A stretch of DNA of 33,337 nucleotides from Bacillota bacterium (GTDB lineage Bacteria; Bacillota; Sulfobacillia; Sulfobacillales; Sulfobacillaceae). A program made the position numbers and the translations under genes. Each line of letters begins with the position of its first letter. The stretch's first letter is position 1. The stretch spans positions 1 to 33,337 of the forward strand of contig JAJZXX010000251.1 in the NCBI GenBank assembly GCA_021806205.1, written 5' to 3'. The notes under the pieces are model-generated. The model saw only the letters and a program-made list of their open reading frames with translations. It did not search any database and was not told the origin of the DNA. This document shows, piece by piece, positions 21,971 through 29,394 of this stretch.

Positions 21971-24148
21971 ATGGAGGAAAACGAAAACCCCACCGGCTTC
22001 ATCGGCGGGGAGACATCCAGTACACATAACATTAATAATAGTATACCACAAGCCGAACCGGCAGACAATCCCTGGGTTGAGGCATTGTCCGATCAGATTC
22101 AGTCGTCCGACAGCACGACGCTCATTGAGATCCTGTTCGCCCCGGATATCCTCGATGAATTGAACGTACTGGAAGCGGCCAACCCCGGCACTTACATGCG
22201 GATTCGACAAGCGTGTCAAGCCCAAAAAATCCCCGTGGGGAAGCTCGAAGCGGCCATGCGCGAACGCAAGAAGGCTACGGAACGCGCTCGCGCGGAGGGA
22301 GCCGCCGAAGCTCGACGACAGCAGTTTTACGCAATGCAAGGCAGCATGGGCCTCCCGCTCCCTGCGGGGTGCGCGATTCCCGCAGGGTACCGTGTGGAAC
22401 CCGGGGAAACAGCGAAAGTCGATCCGGAGGTGGGGTCTATCGCGATTGCGCCCGCAGGATTAGCGATTCTTACGAAATACTGCGACATCGACACGGAACG
22501 GACACACGTGCAAATCGGTGCATGGTTTGATGGCGCAAACACATGGCACACCGTGGACGTGCCGCGTCAAACCATCGCCAACACAACGCAAATCGTGGGC
22601 CTCGCGGACTACGATTTTCCGATCAACACCCTCAACGCAAAATCGGTCATCGAATATCTTGCCGGGTACGAAACAAAAAACCGCCGTGCGATTCCGACCC
22701 AACAAACCTCGGGGCACCTCGGATGGCAAGTGAGCCATGGACGGCCTTTAGGATTCTTGGCCGGCCCGGAGACGTGGATCGGCCTCAAACCCGGCGAGGA
22801 CGTGCGATTTCTGCCAGCAAACCCCGGTGACGGGCAAGTCGCGGAAGGCTTTACGAGTGCTGGCGACGTGGACGCCTGGATACGCGAAGTCGGCCTGCCG
22901 ATTCTTCAATACCCGAAAGCCGCCGTGGGGCTCTTGACGAGTTTCGCAGTGCCCATGCTCACGGTGCTCCATCATCCCAATTTCGTAGTGGACTTCGCGG
23001 GCGTAACGAGTCAGGGTAAGACCACCGCGCAACGGGTCGCGGGAAGCGTGTGGGGCAATGTAGACGAATCGGAACCCGAACGCAACGTGATTCAATCGTG
23101 GAATGTGACGCAGGTTGGGGCCAGTGAAATGGGTCGAATTTTGAGTGGACTTCCGATGATCATGGACGACAGCAAAACGGCGCGGAATGACAAGAGTGTC
23201 ACGCAAACGCTGTATCTCGTCACCAACGGCAAAGGTCGGGCCAAGGGCGCGAAAGAGGGCGGCATGAAAGCGGCCCCGACGGTGAAGACCATCCTCATTT
23301 CCAGTGGAGAAAAGCCCATCACCCAGTTCACCAAGGACGGCGGCATTCGGACACGGGTATTGGTGGTGGAAGGCTCCCCGTTCGGCGTGGTGGACGACGC
23401 GAGCCGGATTATGGTGCAACGCCTCACGACCAGTTGCGCCGACCACTACGGTGTGGCGGGACCGACATTCGTGGAGTGGCTAGTGAACCACCTGGCGAAC
23501 GACTGGAAGACGTGGACGCAGGCCTACCACACCGCCAAGACGCACTACACCAGCCAGGCCCAGTCGGCCGGGAAAGGACGACTCATGGCCCATCGGGCCT
23601 TCTTGGAGACAGCGGCAGCGTTAGTCGGACAAGCGTTGCCCGACTTGGCGCGGGGGATTCAAGCGTTGTTGCAGAGCCCCGACTGGGACGACCTCTGGAC
23701 CGCAATGACCGCGCAAGCGGGCGACCCGCTGGACGCCCAACTCGCACTGGAACAACTCGGCAGCTGGATGCAGAGCCACATTGAGCTGTTTGAGGGACAA
23801 CGCAATCCCGATGCCTTTGCGCCAACCGAATGGCTCGGGAAGTGGACGGACGATCAAATTGCGGTGTTCCACCATGCGGTGGATCACCAACTCCAGGAGT
23901 GGGGCTATGACCCGCAAGCGATCATCGCGCAGTGGCGGTCCAAGGGGTGGCTATGCCCGGGAGAAGGTCGATATCTCAACCCAAAAATTACCATCATGGG
24001 TCAACGGGGACACAATGCGTATGTATTATCGGCTACAGGGAAGACCATCGCCTTGACGAATTCAGAATCTACAACATGGGATGACGATGCAGAAGAAGAA
24101 GTAGAAGTGGTGCAGCAAGGCCAAGAAGACATGGCTTATCCGTTTTAA
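21971..24148 (+). CDS. DUF927-type replicative helicase-like protein
   Basis: The 725-residue protein fits the DUF927 family found in phages and integrative elements. The N-terminal 110 residues are helical and charged. The core has 'HLGWQVSHGRPLGFLAG', then a Walker A-like 'GVTSQGKTT' (344-352, Lys350), a Walker B-like 'LPMIMDDSK' (Asp399-Asp400) and 'KTILISSGEKPI' as a sensor strand. 'GGIRTRVLVVEG' supplies candidate arginine fingers. Such proteins are thought to be ATP-driven DNA helicases paired with primases. ATG 21971 follows AGGAGG by 8 bp. It precedes a large iteron array and, 2 kb on, a primase gene, supporting a replication role. Confidence 0.8.
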   Translation: MEENENPTGFIGGETSSTHNINNSIPQAEPADNPWVEALSDQIQSSDSTTLIEILFAPDILDELNVLEAANPGTYMRIRQACQAQKIPVGKLEAAMRERKKATERARAEGAAEARRQQFYAMQGSMGLPLPAGCAIPAGYRVEPGETAKVDPEVGSIAIAPAGLAILTKYCDIDTERTHVQIGAWFDGANTWHTVDVPRQTIANTTQIVGLADYDFPINTLNAKSVIEYLAGYETKNRRAIPTQQTSGHLGWQVSHGRPLGFLAGPETWIGLKPGEDVRFLPANPGDGQVAEGFTSAGDVDAWIREVGLPILQYPKAAVGLLTSFAVPMLTVLHHPNFVVDFAGVTSQGKTTAQRVAGSVWGNVDESEPERNVIQSWNVTQVGASEMGRILSGLPMIMDDSKTARNDKSVTQTLYLVTNGKGRAKGAKEGGMKAAPTVKTILISSGEKPITQFTKDGGIRTRVLVVEGSPFGVVDDASRIMVQRLTTSCADHYGVAGPTFVEWLVNHLANDWKTWTQAYHTAKTHYTSQAQSAGKGRLMAHRAFLETAAALVGQALPDLARGIQALLQSPDWDDLWTAMTAQAGDPLDAQLALEQLGSWMQSHIELFEGQRNPDAFAPTEWLGKWTDDQIAVFHHAVDHQLQEWGYDPQAIIAQWRSKGWLCPGEGRYLNPKITIMGQRGHNAYVLSATGKTIALTNSESTTWDDDAEEEVEVVQQGQEDMAYPF

Positions 24149-24224
24149 CAACCTCTCCGACGATAGAGACTCCATAACAAAACATGGAGTCTCTTTTTGT
24201 GGAGACCTGTTTTTTGTGGAGAGC

Positions 24225-24327
24225 TGTCATACAAATACAGCAGATGTCATACAGCCTGTCCTACAGATCGTCATACAAAAATCTCCGAAAATCGCATGGT
24301 TACGCCATTCGTCATACATGTCATACA
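24225..24327 (+). repeat. Left half of iteron array, TGTCATACA repeats
   Basis: Six copies of the 9-bp motif lie in the same orientation: TGTCATACA at 24225, 24245 and 24319, TGTCCTACA at 24257, and CGTCATACA at 24269 and 24310. Spacings are 20, 12, 12, 41 and 9 bp. The last two are directly abutting. Such repeats are usually binding sites for an initiator or regulator protein. Confidence 0.85.
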
Positions 24328-24446
24328 TTTTTGCGCATCACTGTCTTATATATCGAAAGACAATGCAAGGATATAGGTTGGGGCATCCAGTACAAGAAGG
24401 AACACTATATTCCTTTCCGCCTCACGTGACGTAGTGGTAAAAAATA

Positions 24447-24550
24447 TGTATGACTTGTATGACAGTATCTAAGAAACCGCATAACCCCGCGGGGTTGCGG
24501 GATCGGGGATGTATGACGATCTGTAGGACAGGTGTATGACATGTATGACA
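24447..24550 (-). repeat. Right half of iteron array, inverted copies
   Basis: Six copies in the opposite orientation: TGTATGACT at 24447, TGTATGACA at 24456, 24533 and 24542, TGTATGACG at 24510 and TGTAGGACA at 24522. Counting outward from the core, copies 3 to 6 carry the same variants in the same order as the left half. Positions 24510-24542 and 24244-24277 form a 33/34-bp near-perfect inverted repeat differing by one base. Confidence 0.85.
24483..24496. repeat. Perfect palindrome AACCCCGCGGGGTT
   Basis: A 14-bp self-complementary sequence inside the right half of the array, in its 54-bp gap. It has no counterpart at the mirror position in the left half. Confidence 0.6.
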
Positions 24551-24947
24551 GTACCTTTCTCCCTTACGTAAGTAACTATCCTAAATCCATGAATAGGAAG
24601 GGAGAAATGGTGGATCAGATGGTTCGGGATCTATCCTGGATGATCGTTGTTTTGGTTTCTTCTGACATTATCCTAATATTCTGATTTTATGACTGCATCT
24701 CCGACCCCCTGCCGCACTTTCACACGTTACTGCGGCGCAGAGCCGACGCAACCGTTCGCCGGACGGTCGCTGGTCTTTCCCATACCCACATTCTGCTATT
24801 GCTGGTAAAGATTAGGCTCATGTTGAAAAATGTCGGAAAAAATTTTCGGTACAGTGTATCTGGAGTCTCTAGAGTATCATCCTGTTTATTCCGTTTCTGG
24901 TGTTTTTTGACGAAGGACGCAACTCGGCGCTACTCTATTAATGGGGC

Positions 24948-24991
24948 GCAAAACGGGTGCAAAACTGATGCAAAACGGGCGCAAAGCGGGC
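24948..24991 (+). repeat. Four tandem 11-bp repeats (GCAAAACGGGY)
   Basis: GCAAAACGGGT, GCAAAACTGAT, GCAAAACGGGC and GCAAAGCGGGC follow one another without gaps. One repeat per helical turn is typical of iterons bound by an initiator. The period is not a multiple of three, which argues that selection is on the DNA and not on the open frame that crosses it. Confidence 0.7.
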
Positions 24992-25062
24992 GAAAGGCCC
25001 GGATCTGCCCGGACGATGAAAAATTTAAAGAGCGGACATCTTAAAAACTCGGGGGAGGCGAA

Positions 25063-25902
25063 GTGAAAGTGGGATGGGCACGACCAAGTGAAGTGGAGGA
25101 AGCTCTAGGGGCATTCCATTCCGCGCTGAAGCGCGGAATGCACGAGGAAGAAGCGTTTTCGATTTTGCCCGAGCTATCGCGCAATCATCGCAAAACGTTG
25201 ATGGCGATTCTACGCAGGGAAGGGATCAAATCCAAACATCCCGGCGGCGGGCACGGGGACCAGCGCGACGTGCTAACCCGACAGGTCCGCGAAATCGCGC
25301 AAAATGCCGCTTTGCAAATCCGATCCCTCAAGCGCATCATCCGAGAAGAATCGAAAGCCCAGGGAACCCTGCTATCCCGGGACGAAAAGGAACTCCTGGT
25401 CGACGCATTCCACTCCTCTCCCGGACAGAAACTCAGCATGAACCATCTTTATCACGCGCACTCCGCGACTGCTCATATTGTGTCGCGACTCGAAAACGCG
25501 CGACAAGAGTCGGAGGACAACGCCCGGTATGTCGAGGAACTTCGATTCGAAGCGTTGATGAAAATCGAAGAGTTGCTGGAGCGGGCAGCCGCTCCGGCGG
25601 CGATCAGCGCGAAGCACATGAGCTATGCTATCCGGGCACTCGGCATCCGATACAGCGAGCCTCCCACCTCATCCGGATGGAAGGGCGAACGCCAGCCCCC
25701 GGGTGCCATCCCCATCGACCTCGACGGCGACGACGATCTGGCGTGGCGCACCGAAAACCCCGAAAACATTGCCCAGCGCCGCTCGCATCGATCCGGAAAA
25801 CGATGGTCTCCCCGAGGGAGCGCCGATGGCCGAGCGCTAATGTGGCATGCTCTGGTAATGATTGGCGTCGCGGCAGCGACGATCATGATGTTGGGGCGGT
25901 AA
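25063..25902 (+). CDS. Hypothetical helical protein with C-terminal membrane anchor
   Basis: I do not recognise this 279-residue protein. The N-terminal half is charged and helical and includes 'LSRNHRKTLMAILRREGIKS', which could be an HTH-like segment, then long amphipathic helices around 'SRLENARQESEDNARYVEEL'. A disordered, charged linker follows. The last 20 residues form one membrane helix (MWHALVMIGVAAATIMML). GTG 25063 follows GGGGGAGG. Placement between two origin-like repeat regions and the primase suggests a replication or segregation role at the membrane, which is inference only. Confidence 0.6.
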   Translation: MKVGWARPSEVEEALGAFHSALKRGMHEEEAFSILPELSRNHRKTLMAILRREGIKSKHPGGGHGDQRDVLTRQVREIAQNAALQIRSLKRIIREESKAQGTLLSRDEKELLVDAFHSSPGQKLSMNHLYHAHSATAHIVSRLENARQESEDNARYVEELRFEALMKIEELLERAAAPAAISAKHMSYAIRALGIRYSEPPTSSGWKGERQPPGAIPIDLDGDDDLAWRTENPENIAQRRSHRSGKRWSPRGSADGRALMWHALVMIGVAAATIMMLGR

Positions 25903-25990
25903 AAAAAGTGCGGGCATTTAATCTGATTACGTCCTGCTAATTTTTGGAATTATTTTGTTCGCCGCATCGCCCCGTTAGGCTTTCTTTTGT

Positions 25991-26020
25991 GCCCCCGGTC
26001 ACTGGACCGGGGCCTTTTTT
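25991..26020 (+). terminator. Intrinsic terminator
   Basis: CCCCGGTC and GACCGGGG pair around ACTG, extended by further GC pairs, followed by TTTTTT. It lies about 90 bp after the membrane-anchored protein gene. Confidence 0.85.
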
Positions 26021-26048
26021 GTATAACCCACGTTAGATTCTCTTCCTC

Positions 26049-26080
26049 GCGCCTCCGGGAAAAGTCCGGGGCGCTTTTTT
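26049..26080 (+). terminator. Second stem-loop terminator
   Basis: GCGCC-CCGG and CCGG-GGCGC pair with a bulged T around GAAAAGT, followed by TTTTTT. It is just upstream of the primase gene, so the primase must have a promoter of its own or depend on read-through. Confidence 0.8.
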
Positions 26081-26134
26081 GATCGGTGGGTGTCGATGTC
26101 CGCACCGAATCCCATTAGCAGGAGGTTGTGTCCC

Positions 26135-27265
26135 ATGAACTGGAATCATCTCAATCCCGCCGACATTCGGACCACGTGGGATCTCGTGGCCACCGATGCG
26201 CCGGTGGAACTGCGTGTGTTGCGGCGGGATGGCCCGCCGAGCCTGGGACGCTTTACCCAGGCGGAAGCCTTTGAACAAGCCGTGCGCCAGGCGGATGCAC
26301 AGCCCGATACGACAGGAATCTATGTCGCGCTGAATCCCCTGCGCCCGGATGCGCCCTGGACGGGGCGGTTGAACATCCTCCGCACCGGGGGACAGGCCGC
26401 CAAAGATGGCGATATTGCATCGCGCCGCTGGCTCTTGGTGGATCTGGACCCTCGCCGTCCGGCGAAGACCAACGCGACCGATACGGAGCGTCAAGCCGCG
26501 TTTGAGAAAGCCGGCCAGATTGGTCGGACTCTTCGCCATCTCGGATGGCCCGATCCGGTGCAAGCCACATCCGGCAATGGCGCACACTTGCTCTACCGAG
26601 TCGATCTGGAAAACTCGCCGGATTCTACCTCCAAAATTCAGACGGTTCTGAAAACGTTGGCGACGCGGTTTTCGGATGAGTCGGTGGATGTGGATAGCTC
26701 CGTGTTCAATGCGAGCCGGATTTCCAAGATCTATGGCACCACGCCCAAAAAAGGGGAGCAATCAACCGACCGACCATTTCATCCGGCGCAAATTCTGGTC
26801 GCCCCGCCGCGACTTGTGCCCGTACCCTCGCGGCTGCTGGATTCGCTGCCGGCGATTCTTCTTCCGCCGGATCAACGCCCCCCCATCATCGTCCCGCGAC
26901 ACTGGAACGTGGCGCAGTCATCCCTCGCTCCGGTGGAGGATGACGCCATCCAGACATTCGCGCAGCTGCTCCGAAAGTGGGGAGTGGAGGTAACGGGACG
27001 GCCGACGCGGGGGTGGATCCCGGTGCGGTGTCCCTGGGAGCGCGAGCATTCTGGATCGAGCGGCCGTCCTCTGGAAACCGCGATCTCCCTGGCGGCCGAT
27101 GGGCGTCCCGGATTCAAGTGCTTTCACGCGCATTGCTCGGATCGGCACTTTCGTGATTTTGCCAAAATTAACCACCTACCGATCTCCTCTCGCCGCCCTC
27201 CGTTGCGACGAGCGGTCGGACACGGACACTCAGCGCACTGCGAAACCGAAGACGAGTGGGAGTGA
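26135..27265 (+). CDS. Primase of the archaeo-eukaryotic (RepB-like) superfamily
   Basis: From ATG 26135 (after AGGAGG) the product is 376 residues. The N-terminal domain shows the primase-polymerase motifs: 'RRWLLVDLDPRRP' with Asp103 and Asp105 as metal ligands, 'ATSGNGAHLLYRVDL' with His151, and 'VDVDSSVFNASRISKIYGT' with a third acidic residue and Arg195. The C-terminal part has a CHCC-like zinc site: 'VRCPWEREH', then 'GFKCFHAHCSDRHFRDF'. This arrangement is common in replication proteins of phages and integrative elements. It should synthesise primers for element replication alongside the DUF927 helicase. Confidence 0.85.
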   Translation: MNWNHLNPADIRTTWDLVATDAPVELRVLRRDGPPSLGRFTQAEAFEQAVRQADAQPDTTGIYVALNPLRPDAPWTGRLNILRTGGQAAKDGDIASRRWLLVDLDPRRPAKTNATDTERQAAFEKAGQIGRTLRHLGWPDPVQATSGNGAHLLYRVDLENSPDSTSKIQTVLKTLATRFSDESVDVDSSVFNASRISKIYGTTPKKGEQSTDRPFHPAQILVAPPRLVPVPSRLLDSLPAILLPPDQRPPIIVPRHWNVAQSSLAPVEDDAIQTFAQLLRKWGVEVTGRPTRGWIPVRCPWEREHSGSSGRPLETAISLAADGRPGFKCFHAHCSDRHFRDFAKINHLPISSRRPPLRRAVGHGHSAHCETEDEWE

Positions 27266-27285
27266 AAGGAAAAGGAGGTATTCGC

Positions 27286-27492
27286 ATGTCCATTTTGCCG
27301 GAAAGACTGGCCGAAAAGACAATGCTCGATACGGTTGATTTGTCACTGATTCTGAACCAGCCGATCGCCACGATCCGGGGGCACCTTCGTGCAGGCCGCA
27401 TCCCCGGTGCGATCCGAATTGGAAAAAACTATCGCGTGTCCCGCGTCATTTTTGAGGATGCGGTCCGCAATGGATGGTGCGTCCCCGAGTAG
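27286..27492 (+). CDS. Small HTH DNA-binding protein
   Basis: ATG 27286 follows AAAAGGAGGT and yields 68 residues. 'LDTVDLSLILNQPIATIRGHLRAGRIPGAIRIGKNYRVSRVIFEDAV' is the HTH_17/excisionase-type winged helix, the second of this kind in the element. It starts 20 bp after the primase stop, so it is probably co-transcribed. It may be a regulator or a second excision/recombination directionality factor. Confidence 0.75.
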   Translation: MSILPERLAEKTMLDTVDLSLILNQPIATIRGHLRAGRIPGAIRIGKNYRVSRVIFEDAVRNGWCVPE

Positions 27493-27574
27493 AGCCTCCC
27501 TCTTCTCGTGATACTTAGTTCCTTTTCTGATCGGGGGTTTTTTATTAGAAGGAAAAAAAGGAGCGTGAATTCGG

Positions 27575-28519
27575 ATGAAAATTGCGATCGACGCCGGACA
27601 CGGCTACACGAAAGCGCTGGCCGCGAGTGGGGCGCGCGTGCTGTTCCCGAGCCTGATTGCCCCCGCGCCGAAGGGCGGTATAGACCTAGGCGAGTGGGAA
27701 CGACACAGTGAACGGGGACGGGTGGTGCTGGATGACCAGGAGTTTGTGTACGGGGAGTCCGCGCGCCGCCTGGCTACGCCGTTGTGGAGTCGGGAAAAGG
27801 CGGCCGATTCGGATGCGGCGCGTTTTATCTTGATTGCGGTCGGGCTCCTCGGAGCCGTCGGCCCCGTGCAAATTGCCGTCGGCCTGCCGCTTAGTTGGTT
27901 TGCGAGCCAACGCAAGGAATTCAAAGTGGCGCTCATGGGATATGGTGCCCGAATAGCCTTCCCCGAGCAAGGTATAGGGAGCCAGCGCATCTGGATTGAT
28001 GCGGTGACGGTGTTGCCCCAAGGCGTCGCCGGGGCAGCCGCCACCTTGGGGGCGACTGTCAGCGCCGTTCCAGAGTCGTGGATCGTCTTGGACATTGGCT
28101 ACCGTACCTCGGATTTTTGTTGGCTCGACCGAGGCGAGCAGGGCAAGTTGGATTTCGAACGCGAGCGGGCGGGCACATTAGAAATCGGCTACCACGACGT
28201 CGTGGAACAAGCCCGCCAAGAACTGGAACGTACCTATCATCTGCCCTTTCGCGAAGCCGAACTCGAATCGGCCCCGACGGTGATTGTCCGCGGACAACTG
28301 GTGGATGTCAGCGCGTTGCGGCACATGGCCACTCGGGCCGTCGCCCAACGGATGGCGCAAGAATTACAGATCCGGTTGGGGGATGGTCTCGACCGGGTGA
28401 CGGGTGTCTTGCTCGTCGGCGGCGCGGCGGAGCCATTCGCGGACCACTTTCCTTGGCCGACCCACGTGGCGAATGATAGCCAATGGGCGAATGCCATTGG
28501 TTACTTGGCCGTTCTCTAA
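27575..28519 (+). CDS. ParM-like actin ATPase (plasmid segregation)
   Basis: The 314-residue protein has the actin-fold ATP motifs: phosphate 1 'IAIDAGHGYTKA' (3-14), phosphate 2 'WIVLDIGYRTSDF' (about 168-180) and the adenosine motif 'LLVGGAAEPF' (279-288). It belongs with ParM/StbA and the ALP group. It would polymerise into filaments that push sister copies apart. GGAGCGTGAATTCGG precedes the start. A small ParR-like gene and palindromic repeats follow, completing a type II partition layout. Confidence 0.88.
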   Translation: MKIAIDAGHGYTKALAASGARVLFPSLIAPAPKGGIDLGEWERHSERGRVVLDDQEFVYGESARRLATPLWSREKAADSDAARFILIAVGLLGAVGPVQIAVGLPLSWFASQRKEFKVALMGYGARIAFPEQGIGSQRIWIDAVTVLPQGVAGAAATLGATVSAVPESWIVLDIGYRTSDFCWLDRGEQGKLDFERERAGTLEIGYHDVVEQARQELERTYHLPFREAELESAPTVIVRGQLVDVSALRHMATRAVAQRMAQELQIRLGDGLDRVTGVLLVGGAAEPFADHFPWPTHVANDSQWANAIGYLAVL

Positions 28520-28539
28520 AGCACCTTGCGCGTCACCAT

Positions 28540-28564
28540 GAAAGCCTTTCCCCATAAGGCTTTC
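28540..28564 (+). terminator. Stem-loop between parM-like and parR-like genes
   Basis: GAAAGCCTT and AAGGCTTTC form a perfect 9-bp stem around TCCCCAT. There is no T-run after it, so it may attenuate or protect mRNA more than terminate. Confidence 0.5.
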
Positions 28565-28584
28565 ACTGGATTTGACAGGCAAAT

Positions 28585-28635
28585 GTGACGTCACCGTCCG
28601 CAAAAAAGATGGATGACGGATTCGTGTGACGTCAC
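28585..28635. repeat. Duplicated GTGACGTCAC palindromes, candidate centromere
   Basis: Perfect 10-bp palindromes sit at 28585-28594 and 28626-28635, 41 bp apart (about four helical turns), with partial TGACG copies near 28613 and 28684. They lie between the ParM-like and ParR-like genes, where a parC-type centromere or ParR operator could be. Confidence 0.65.
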
Positions 28636-28717
28636 TTTTACGCTTGAATTGCTTGAGATCCCTTGCGCCGCAATGTGTCGAGGGTGACGCACAAAATGCA
28701 GAAAAGAGGGGAGAGCC

Positions 28718-29002
28718 GTGGGAAAGTATACGGTGCGGATTCGTGATCCCCGTCTCGATCGGGTTCTCCAGGCTTTACCCGCCGGACAGCGGAATGCGCA
28801 GATCGAGCGGGCCTTACGGGCGCACTTCTTGCCGGGGGGATTGGCCGACCTAGTAGAGCGATTAGATGCGATGATCGCGAACAAAGCATTCATTGATCGC
28901 CCGACCGCACCCGCTGACCGCGCATTTACGCCGTCAGTCACTCCGGCTGTCACCGATGGAATGCAGATGGCGCTGGGAAAACTGGTTGACGATGACGACT
29001 GA
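28718..29002 (+). CDS. ParR-like small DNA-binding protein
   Basis: GTG 28718 follows AGAGGGGAG. The 94-residue product starts 'GKYTVRIRDPRLDRVLQALP' and continues 'RNAQIERALRAHFL', a strand-helix-helix pattern consistent with a ribbon-helix-helix domain, then a flexible tail ending DDDD. In type II partition systems such an adaptor binds the centromere with its N-terminus and ParM with its C-terminus. I infer that role from location and fold pattern; sequence identity to a known ParR is not claimed. Confidence 0.65.
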   Translation: MGKYTVRIRDPRLDRVLQALPAGQRNAQIERALRAHFLPGGLADLVERLDAMIANKAFIDRPTAPADRAFTPSVTPAVTDGMQMALGKLVDDDD

Positions 29003-29203
29003 ACTACCAGCGGTCCCCCATTCCCCCGACCGTCCGGCCCCACGCTCCGCAAGGCTTCGCGTAAGCCGGACCGTCTCCCCCCTTCCCCATGGTCCGAGAC
29101 CCGGCCGGGGAAGAGCCGTGGACAACGCACCTCGGGAAATTTTACCGAAGTCGGTCTCGGCCCAGCCATCTTACACACAGGATAAGGGGGATCTGACCCC
29201 ACA

Positions 29204-29222
29204 CCCGTGGCAGTGCCACGGG
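29204..29222. repeat. Perfect inverted repeat CCCGTGGCA-G-TGCCACGGG
   Basis: Nine-base arms around a single G. Inverted repeats of this size beside a relaxase operon are typical of relaxase recognition sites, though a transcriptional role is also possible. Confidence 0.6.
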
Positions 29223-29251
29223 GAAAACCTTTAAGTAGTGCGGGTTTGAGG

Positions 29252-29369
29252 CGTGTGACACGTCCCCCAAGTCGTGGGGTAACAGACCCAATTGCCAGTC
29301 GATTCCTGGGGGATGGCTGACGCGAGATTGGCTCTATATCAACGTTTGGGTCGTGTCACACGTCCCCCA
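29252..29369 (+). repeat. Two 18-bp direct repeats CGTGTNACACGTCCCCCA
   Basis: Copies at 29252-29269 and 29352-29369 differ only at the central base of the CGTGTNACACG palindrome and are exactly 100 bp apart. The second lies just upstream of the first mobilization gene's ribosome binding site. They look like operators of the ribbon-helix-helix protein encoded there or relaxosome binding sites. Confidence 0.7.
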
Positions 29370-29394
29370 TATCACGAGAAAGGAGATGGTAACT

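Larger units (their letters stand above)
24149..25062. other. Gene-free region, candidate replication origin
   Basis: This 0.9-kb stretch is more AT-rich than its flanks and has no convincing gene. It holds the mirror-symmetric repeat array (24225-24550), a 14-bp palindrome, a 10-bp inverted repeat at 24556-24607 (TTTCTCCCTT and complement) and tandem 11-bp repeats at 24948-24991. It lies between the helicase gene and the membrane protein and primase genes. Repeats, AT-richness and neighbours together suggest an origin of replication. Confidence 0.6.
29003..29394. other. Gene-free region, candidate oriT/operator region
   Basis: No gene is supported. The stretch contains a perfect 9-bp inverted repeat (29204-29222) and two 18-bp repeats 100 bp apart (29252 and 29352), and leads directly into the mobilization genes. 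An origin of transfer is commonly placed here in mobilizable elements. Confidence 0.5.

Noticed and set aside
21756-22163. Open frame overlapping the DUF927 gene start
   Set aside because: Composition is Pro/Arg/Ser-rich and unlike a protein. Only its inner ATG at 21918 has a ribosome binding site, which is reported as a possible leader.
24225-24550. CRISPR array
   Set aside because: The repeats are only 9 bp, occur in both orientations, and spacers are of irregular length from 0 to 45 bp.
24799-25044. Open frame of 81 codons
   Set aside because: It has no ribosome binding site, a composition unlike a protein, and it crosses 11-bp tandem repeats whose period is out of frame.
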